Assembly: GCA_902766135.1 (NCBI GenBank)
Contig: CACXCK010000079.1
Location: 1-5,037, forward strand
Origin: an uncultured Erysipelotrichaceae bacterium
Lineage (GTDB): Bacteria > Bacillota_I > Bacilli_A > RF39 > UBA660
Length of the DNA: 5,037 nt
Direction: 5' to 3'
Position numbers and translations under genes: made by a program. Positions 1 through 5,037 of the stretch are shown here, in pieces (within the stretch, counting starts at the first letter, position 1; every line of letters begins with the position of its first letter). A model generated the notes under the pieces. The model did no database searches, was not told the origin of the DNA, and worked only from the letters and a program-made list of their open reading frames with translations.

Positions 1-10
1 AATCATGAAT

Positions 11-14
11 GGAG
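11..14 (+). promoter_or_regulatory. Ribosome-binding site (GGAG) for the GTG start at 24
   Basis: GGAG lies 9 nt before the GTG at 24, a normal Shine-Dalgarno distance. It decides the start, because an in-frame TAA at 15-17 rules out anything further upstream and the conserved IGIDIGSTT ATPase motif follows at once. No promoter can be judged, since only 23 nt of upstream sequence are present. Confidence 0.75.
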
Positions 15-23
15 TAATTATTA

Positions 24-3000
24 GTGAAAAAAAGATATAGAATAGGTATAGATATAGGTTCTACAACTGTAAAAATTGTTGCTATTGATCAAAAAGAAAG
101 AATAGTTTATAAAGATTATCAAAGACATTACTCTGATACTAAAAAAACAGTTAGTGAGCTAATTAATGCCTTTTTAGATAAATACAAATATAGTGAATAT
201 GAAATATGTTTTACTGGTAGTGGAGCTATTGCCTTATCTTCTTTTTTACGTGTTCCCTTTGTTCAAGAAGTTATTGCTTGTAAAAATGCAATAGAGCACT
301 TTGCCCCTCAAAGTGATGTGGCTATTGAGTTAGGTGGAGAAGACGCTAAAATAATTTATTTTAATCCAAGTATTGAGCAAAGAATGAATGGTTCATGTGC
401 TGGTGGAACAGGGGCCTTTCTTGACCAAATGGCTGTCTTATTAAACACTGATACAGAAGGACTAAATAATCTTGCTATGAAAGGTGAGAAAATCTATCCG
501 ATTGCTTCTCGCTGTGGAGTATTTGCTAAAACAGATATTCAGCCCCTCTTAAACGAAGGAGCAAGAAAAGAAGACATAGCTTTATCTATTATGCAAGCGG
601 TCGTAAATCAAACTATCTCTGGGCTTGCCTGTGGTAAACCGATTAAAGGTAATGTCATCTTTCTAGGAGGACCGCTAAATTATTTACCGTCATTAAGAGA
701 AAGATTTATTAAAACTTTAGATTTAAGAGTTAATGAAGTAATAACCCCTAAAGACGCCATGCTTTTTGTTTGCTTAGGAGCTCTTTATAGTGACGCTAAA
801 AGTGAAGTATACACTGAAAAAGAATTACGTGAGTTAATATCTAAAATGAGTTCATTTAAAGAAGAAGAATCAGTCTCATTAGCCCCATTATTTAAGAGTA
901 AGAAAGAGTATGAAGAGTTTTTAAAAAGACAAAAAAAATATGAAGTAAAAGAATACCCTTTAAAAGATTGTAAAGGGCCAGTTTTCATTGGTATTGATGC
1001 TGGAAGTACAACAGCTAAATTAGTAGCTATAAATGAAAATGGAGATTTAGTCTATAAAGATTATCGTTCTAACTTAGGAACCCCAGTTGATACTATCAAA
1101 ATGATGTTACTATCATTCTATGAAGTTCTTCCAAGCAATGTTAAAGTAAGCTATGCTGGCAGCACTGGGTACGGCGAATCTCTAATTAAAACAGCCTTCA
1201 ATTTAGACATGAGTGAAATAGAAACGATGGCCCATTTTGAAGGGGCTAAACATTTTCTTCCAGAAGTTGAGAGCATCATCGATATCGGTGGCCAAGACAT
1301 GAAATACATTAAAATAAAAGATGGTGCAGTTGATTCTATCATGTTAAATGAAGCCTGCTCAAGTGGTTGTGGATCATTTATTGAAACACTTGCTAAGTCT
1401 CTAAATATAAGTATCGATGAATTCGTAAGACTTGCTGTTCAATCTAAATCACCTATTGATTTAGGTTCACGTTGTACAGTATTTATGAATAGTAAAATAA
1501 AACAAACGCAGAAAGAGGGAAGACCTTTAAGTGACATATTCGCAGGCCTATCTTATTCTGTTATTCGTAATGCTCTTCAAAAAGTAATGAAAATAAGAGA
1601 CTATGAAGCCTTAGGTAACCATATCGTTGTTCAAGGGGGAACATTCTTAAATGACGCAATTTTAAAATCCCTTGAAATCATTACTGGCAAAGAAGTCGTA
1701 AGACCTAACATAGCTGGTTTAATGGGTGCTTATGGAGTTGCCTTGCTAGCTAAAGAAGCTTATCTTAGCTTAGAAGATAAAAGTATCACTAGTTCGCTAT
1801 TAAATAAAGAAGAAATATTGAACTTAGAAATTAAAACAACACATACTAGATGTGGTATTTGCGAGAATCACTGTAGCTTAACAATTAATCGTTTTGGCTC
1901 TAAAAGATTTATTTCTGGTAATAGGTGTGAAAGAGGAAGTGGTAACAACGGCAGCTTCAATACGTTACCTAATATGTATGCATGGAAATATGAGCGATTG
2001 TTCTCATACCTCCCAAAAGAAAACGCCAAAAGAGGTAAAATTGGTATTCCAAGAGTTTTAAATATGTATGAAAATTACCCCTTGTGGTTCACCATTTTTA
2101 CAAATCTTGGCTTTGAAGTAGTCTTATCAGACCACTCTAATCACAAAATCTATGAAAGCGGTATTGAATCAATGCCAAGTGAATCAGTTTGTTATCCTGC
2201 AAAACTTGTCCATGGTCATATCATGAATTTAATAAAAAAGGATATCAAAACAATTTTTTATCCTTGTCTCATGTATGAAACAAAAGAGTTTTCTAATTCT
2301 GATAATCATTATAATTGTCCAATCGTTCAGTCTTATAGTGAAGCTATCAAACTAAATGTCGAAGCGTTAGAGGAAAATAATATTAAATATTTAAATCCCT
2401 TTTTACCAATGGATGAAGAAAAAATGTATCAAAGAATTACAGAACTAGAGGATTTTAAAGAGTACCATTTTAGTAAAAAAGAATTAAAAAGGGCCATTAA
2501 GCTAGGATTTGAAGAACAAAAACGTTTTAAAGAAGAAGTCCGTAAGAAAGGCGAAGAATTCTTAAAATATATTATCGATCATAACGAAAAAGCAATCGTT
2601 CTAGCGGGTAGACCATATCACTTAGATAAAGAAGTAAACCATGGCATTGATACGATGATTAATTCTCTAGGCCTTGCTGTTTTAACTGAGGATAGTATTT
2701 GTCATTTATCTAAATTAGATAGTAAACTAAGAGTCGTTGATCAATGGGGATACCACTCAAGAGTGTATCATGCTTGTGACGTGGTTAGCCAATATCCTAA
2801 TCTTGAACTAGTCAATTTAAATTCCTTTGGTTGTGGCTTAGATGCAATAGTAACTGACCAAGCAGAAGAAATATTAAAATATAATAATCGTTTATATACA
2901 ACAATCAAAATTGATGAAATTAATAATCTTGGGGCTATAAGAATTAGAATACGTTCCCTAATTGCTTCCATGAATAAACGAATGAAAAACCAAGAATATC

Positions 3001-4250
3001 ATCCTTATCAATATGAGAAAAACTATTTTAAAGAGAGTGATTCGCTCCATACTTTATTATTCCCAGACATGTCACAGCATCATTTTCCTTTATTAGAAGC
3101 TGTTTTAAATAGTGAAGGGTATAAAGCTGTATATTTAAGTGATAGCAGCGATGAAACAGTTGAAACGGGCTTAAAATATGTTAATAATGATTCATGTTAC
3201 CCAGCTATATTAGTAACTGGCCAATTAATACATGCTTTACAAAGTGGTAAGTATGACTTAGATAATACAAGTGTTATCATTACCCAAACAGGTGGTGGAT
3301 GTCGTGCTACAAACTACATTGGCTTAATAAGAAAAGGCTTAAAGGATGCAGGCTTATCAAAAGTATCGATTCTGTCATTTAACTTAAGTGGTTTAGAAAA
3401 AGAACAAGCTTTTCATATAACACCAAGTCTTGCTAATAAAGCCCTTCAAAGTGTTATCTATGGGGACTTGTTAATGAAATTATACAACGCGACAAAAGTA
3501 TATGAAGTACATAAAGGTAGTACTAAAAAGTTATATGATTCATGGTTAGAAAAACTAAGAACTTCATTAAGAAGAGGTAATATCTTTGAATTTAAGAAAA
3601 ATGTTAATAATCTTATCAATGATTTTAATGCTATAGAAGTTGAAATAACTAATCGCCCTAAAGTAGGCATTGTTGGGGAAATACTAGTTAAGTATCATGC
3701 TTTTGCTAATGATCACTTAGTTGAAAAATTAGAAAGTGAAGGGGCCGAGGTCTGTGTCCCAGAATTAATGGGCTTTGTTAAGTACTGTGCTTATAACGGC
3801 ATGATTAAAGAAAAGCTATTAAAAACTTCCAAAAAAGATTATTTTATTAATCATCAGTTTTTAAATATTATCGACATCTATGAAAAATGTGTAAAAAGAT
3901 GTCTTGCTAAAACAAGGTATCGAACAGTTACTAATATTTATGAGCTAGCTGGTAACGTCGATGGTATCATTTCTTTAGGTAACCAAACAGGTGAGGGCTG
4001 GTTCTTAACCGCTGAAATGATAGAACTAATGAAAAATGGTGTAGATAATATTGTCTGTGTTCAACCATTTGCCTGTCTTCCTAATCATATTGTTGGTAAA
4101 TCAGTTATCAAAAAAATAAGAAGTCTGTATAAAGACGCCAATATTATAGCTATTGATTATGACCCAGGGGCTAGTCATACCAATCAAACAAACCGAATTA
4201 AACTTATGTTAACTGTTGCTAAAGAAAAACAAAAAGAAGAGATGAAGTAA
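24..4250 (+). CDS. Fused 2-hydroxyacyl-CoA dehydratase activase / dehydratase-like protein (BcrAD/BadFG ATPase type, 1408 aa)
   Basis: Domains in order: ASKHA ATPase 1 (residues ~5-257; IGIDIGSTTVK at 7-17, ELGGEDAKI 102-110, GSCAGGTGAF 123-132, SRCGVF 162-167, FLGGPLNYLPS 213-223). ASKHA ATPase 2 (~320-577; IGIDAGSTTAK 322-332, DIGGQDMKY 420-428, NEACSSGCGSF 442-452, SRCTVF 482-487, VQGGTFLNDA 536-545). A four-Cys linker (C610, C613, C617, C635). A DUF2229-like dehydratase half (~671-965). A second dehydratase-like half (~1008-1400; GEGWFLTAEM 1323-1332, CVQPFACLPNHIVGK 1345-1359). In the family, the activase hydrolyses ATP to inject one electron from a [4Fe-4S] cluster into a dehydratase Fe-S cluster, enabling radical dehydration of 2-hydroxyacyl-CoA. 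The cysteines expected to hold the activase cluster are C125/C164 and C445/C484. About 1400 residues is usual for this fused family. No signal peptide or membrane segment is seen, so it is likely cytosolic. The GTG start is the earliest possible: an in-frame TAA lies at 15-17 and the first ATPase motif begins six residues in. The substrate is unknown; a double-cubane-type reductase is an alternative. Family assignment is firm, reaction is inferred. Confidence 0.93.
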   Translation: MKKRYRIGIDIGSTTVKIVAIDQKERIVYKDYQRHYSDTKKTVSELINAFLDKYKYSEYEICFTGSGAIALSSFLRVPFVQEVIACKNAIEHFAPQSDVAIELGGEDAKIIYFNPSIEQRMNGSCAGGTGAFLDQMAVLLNTDTEGLNNLAMKGEKIYPIASRCGVFAKTDIQPLLNEGARKEDIALSIMQAVVNQTISGLACGKPIKGNVIFLGGPLNYLPSLRERFIKTLDLRVNEVITPKDAMLFVCLGALYSDAKSEVYTEKELRELISKMSSFKEEESVSLAPLFKSKKEYEEFLKRQKKYEVKEYPLKDCKGPVFIGIDAGSTTAKLVAINENGDLVYKDYRSNLGTPVDTIKMMLLSFYEVLPSNVKVSYAGSTGYGESLIKTAFNLDMSEIETMAHFEGAKHFLPEVESIIDIGGQDMKYIKIKDGAVDSIMLNEACSSGCGSFIETLAKSLNISIDEFVRLAVQSKSPIDLGSRCTVFMNSKIKQTQKEGRPLSDIFAGLSYSVIRNALQKVMKIRDYEALGNHIVVQGGTFLNDAILKSLEIITGKEVVRPNIAGLMGAYGVALLAKEAYLSLEDKSITSSLLNKEEILNLEIKTTHTRCGICENHCSLTINRFGSKRFISGNRCERGSGNNGSFNTLPNMYAWKYERLFSYLPKENAKRGKIGIPRVLNMYENYPLWFTIFTNLGFEVVLSDHSNHKIYESGIESMPSESVCYPAKLVHGHIMNLIKKDIKTIFYPCLMYETKEFSNSDNHYNCPIVQSYSEAIKLNVEALEENNIKYLNPFLPMDEEKMYQRITELEDFKEYHFSKKELKRAIKLGFEEQKRFKEEVRKKGEEFLKYIIDHNEKAIVLAGRPYHLDKEVNHGIDTMINSLGLAVLTEDSICHLSKLDSKLRVVDQWGYHSRVYHACDVVSQYPNLELVNLNSFGCGLDAIVTDQAEEILKYNNRLYTTIKIDEINNLGAIRIRIRSLIASMNKRMKNQEYHPYQYEKNYFKESDSLHTLLFPDMSQHHFPLLEAVLNSEGYKAVYLSDSSDETVETGLKYVNNDSCYPAILVTGQLIHALQSGKYDLDNTSVIITQTGGGCRATNYIGLIRKGLKDAGLSKVSILSFNLSGLEKEQAFHITPSLANKALQSVIYGDLLMKLYNATKVYEVHKGSTKKLYDSWLEKLRTSLRRGNIFEFKKNVNNLINDFNAIEVEITNRPKVGIVGEILVKYHAFANDHLVEKLESEGAEVCVPELMGFVKYCAYNGMIKEKLLKTSKKDYFINHQFLNIIDIYEKCVKRCLAKTRYRTVTNIYELAGNVDGIISLGNQTGEGWFLTAEMIELMKNGVDNIVCVQPFACLPNHIVGKSVIKKIRSLYKDANIIAIDYDPGASHTNQTNRIKLMLTVAKEKQKEEMK

Positions 4251-4254
4251 TATA

Positions 4255-4896
4255 ATGAATAGAAAATCATCCTTAATATGTAATATTATTATTGTTATAA
4301 TGGTTGTTTTTGCCTGCATATTAATGTTTTTTGGCATTAATTTTATGGGGGCGTCTCTCACTCTATCATCAAAAAAAATAGAAATGTTTAAATACTTTAC
4401 GGTAGATAGCAATATCTTAATGGGACTAGTTTCTTTAATATTTTCTTATTATTTAATAAGTAAAAAAAAGATTCCCAAATGGTTATATTCCTTAAAATTA
4501 TTAGGAACTGTTGGTGTCACATTAACCTTTTTAACTGTCGTTTTCTACTTAGGACCAACAAGTAGATTTGGCTTTTTTTCAATGTTTATTAATGCCAATT
4601 TATTTCTTCATTTTCTAATTCCGGTTCTAAGTATTATTACATTTATCTTTTATGAAAAAAATAAATATTTAACTTTCAAAGATGCATTAATAGGAACAAG
4701 TAGTATGTTAATATATAGTATATATTATATTACAAATGCCTTTTCTCATATAGAATCAGGCCGAATACCCATTAAATATGACTGGTACTATTTTGCTCAG
4801 GGTGGAGTAGTTAGTTCCTTAATAGTCTTATGCCTAATGCTATTATTTACATTTATAATAAGCCTAGTATTATGGCAATGTAATAAAAAAAAGTAG
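4255..4896 (+). CDS. Six-helix integral membrane protein, Pr6Pr / FAR-17a-AIG1-like (213 aa)
   Basis: About six hydrophobic helices are visible at residues ~7-33, 49-69, 79-99, 114-133, 143-163 and 183-207. Short Lys-rich loops (SKKKIPK 69-75, EKNKY 134-138) and a KKK tail suggest which ends face the cytoplasm. The segment FKYFTVDSN (45-53) at the start of helix 2, and LHFLIPVL (118-125) in helix 4, resemble the most conserved parts of bacterial Pr6Pr proteins and eukaryotic AIG1/ADTRP. The AIG1 catalytic Thr and His would correspond to T49 and H119. AIG1 and ADTRP hydrolyse fatty acid esters of hydroxy fatty acids; the role of bacterial members is not known to me, so hydrolase activity is inference only. 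The ATG follows the preceding stop by 4 nt, with a weak purine-rich region (AGAAGAGATGAAG) in front of it, which suggests co-transcription with the large upstream gene. By eye it is more AT-rich than that gene, as expected for a membrane protein full of Phe, Ile and Leu. It could instead be an unrelated six-helix protein. The coding call is firm, the family call moderate. Confidence 0.8.
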   Translation: MNRKSSLICNIIIVIMVVFACILMFFGINFMGASLTLSSKKIEMFKYFTVDSNILMGLVSLIFSYYLISKKKIPKWLYSLKLLGTVGVTLTFLTVVFYLGPTSRFGFFSMFINANLFLHFLIPVLSIITFIFYEKNKYLTFKDALIGTSSMLIYSIYYITNAFSHIESGRIPIKYDWYYFAQGGVVSSLIVLCLMLLFTFIISLVLWQCNKKK

Positions 4897-4914
4897 AGAG
4901 CAATCTCTACTTTT
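4889..4914. terminator. Bidirectional intrinsic terminator between convergent genes
   Basis: A perfect 11-bp inverted repeat pairs 4889-4899 (AAAAGTAGAGA) with 4904-4914 (TCTCTACTTTT) around a GCAA loop at 4900-4903, a GNRA-type tetraloop in plus-strand RNA. The core stem is GTAGAGA/TCTCTAC. For leftward transcription the core stem is followed by eight T's (the A-run at 4885-4892), a good intrinsic terminator for the minus-strand carboxypeptidase gene. For rightward transcription only four T's follow (4911-4914), so termination of the large-gene/membrane-gene unit is probably weaker. Both stop codons lie inside the stem. Confidence 0.85.
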
Positions 4915-5037
4915 CTACATAATAAGCATAATATTCATCAAATGTAATATCTTCGTTATGAATAACTGTAGCAGCTTCAACACCTACATATCGCCAGTGC
5001 CATGATTCTGGAGAATAGCCTGTAATATAAGTTTTAC
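4907..5037 (-). CDS. VanY/DacB-type D-Ala-D-Ala carboxypeptidase (peptidase M15B), C-terminal fragment
   Basis: Only the last 42 codons are in the window; the gene enters from the right edge on the minus strand and stops with TAG at 4907-4909. The fragment reads TGYSPESWHWRYVGVEAA and then ITFDEYYAYYVEK at the C-terminus. In M15 peptidases the E-x-W-H signature holds the catalytic Glu (codon 5006-5008 here) three residues before a zinc-binding His (codon 4997-4999), followed by the conserved RYVG; both residues are present. The closing helix of the ITFDEYY type matches the usual LTLEEYL ending of this family. Such enzymes remove the terminal D-Ala from peptidoglycan stem peptides, usually as exported or membrane-anchored proteins. 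The signal sequence and the other zinc ligands lie outside the window, so cellular location and completeness cannot be judged. It is convergent with the other two genes and shares their terminator, so a pathway link is not implied. Confidence 0.88.
   Translation of the reverse strand, partial: KTYITGYSPESWHWRYVGVEAATVIHNEDITFDEYYAYYVEK

Noticed and set aside
5..40. Eleven-codon ATG frame that could be a leader peptide in front of the large gene
   Set aside because: It has no ribosome-binding site within the window, and the GGAG inside it is well placed for the GTG at 24; too short to support.
785..988. Minus-strand open frame of 67 codons within the large gene
   Set aside because: It lies opposite a well-conserved coding region, has no recognisable motif, and is best explained as a shadow of the plus-strand gene.
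1151..1342. Minus-strand open frame of 63 codons
   Set aside because: It is antisense to the second ATPase domain, with a composition like a reverse translation and no family features.
2768..2971. Minus-strand open frame of 67 codons
   Set aside because: It is antisense to the dehydratase-like half; its hydrophobic look comes from the complement of AT-rich codons.
3458..3670. Minus-strand open frame of 70 codons
   Set aside because: It is fully antisense to the conserved large gene and has no homology signal I can recognise.
24..4250. Artificial fusion or assembly error joining separate activase and dehydratase genes
   Set aside because: The order and length (about 1400 residues) match the known fused family, and there is no frame break or motif loss at the junctions.
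4209..4412. Minus-strand open frame of 67 codons across the junction of the two plus-strand genes
   Set aside because: The Phe/Ile/Leu-rich translation is the complement of Lys/Asn-rich and membrane-coding sequence; both plus-strand genes are far better supported.
24..4896. Mycoplasma-type code with TGA read as Trp
   Set aside because: All Trp codons seen are TGG, and every frame runs full length under the standard code.

Overview
The window is a compact, AT-rich stretch of bacterial chromosome. Low GC, purine-rich ribosome-binding sites, a GTG start and AAA/TTA/ATT-rich codon use point to a low-GC Firmicute or related Bacilli/Erysipelotrichia-type lineage, probably an anaerobe given the oxygen-sensitive enzyme family of the main gene. 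All ten tryptophans I can place in the three reading frames are TGG, and no frame needs TGA as Trp, so the standard bacterial code fits better than the Mycoplasma code. I cannot name a species.

Layout: (1) 24-4250, plus strand, is one very large gene of 1408 codons. It encodes a fused 2-hydroxyacyl-CoA dehydratase activase/dehydratase-like protein with two ASKHA ATPase domains, a four-Cys linker and two dehydratase-like halves. It covers about 84% of the window. (2) 4255-4896, plus strand, starts 4 nt after the first stop and encodes a 213-residue six-helix membrane protein resembling the Pr6Pr / FAR-17a-AIG1 family. (3) A perfect 11-bp inverted repeat at 4889-4914 with a GCAA loop looks like a shared bidirectional terminator. 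(4) 4907-5037, minus strand, is the C-terminal end of a gene running in from the right edge. Its 42 residues carry the ESWHWRYVG active-site signature of VanY/DacB-type (M15B) D-Ala-D-Ala carboxypeptidases. There is no gene-free stretch longer than about 25 nt.

The first two genes are probably co-transcribed because they are 4 nt apart on the same strand. The large protein is cytosolic and, by family logic, uses ATP to drive low-potential electron transfer from an Fe-S cluster between its two ATPase domains to a cluster in its dehydratase-like half; its substrate is unknown. The membrane protein keeps the Thr and His positions that match the catalytic pair of AIG1-type lipid hydrolases, but a functional link to the large protein is only conjecture. 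The carboxypeptidase is a convergent, separate cell-wall gene.

I found no mobile element, CRISPR array, tRNA or rRNA. The points most worth a second look are the single-chain doubled architecture of the large protein, its matched cysteine sets, and the hairpin in which the two convergent stop codons pair with each other.
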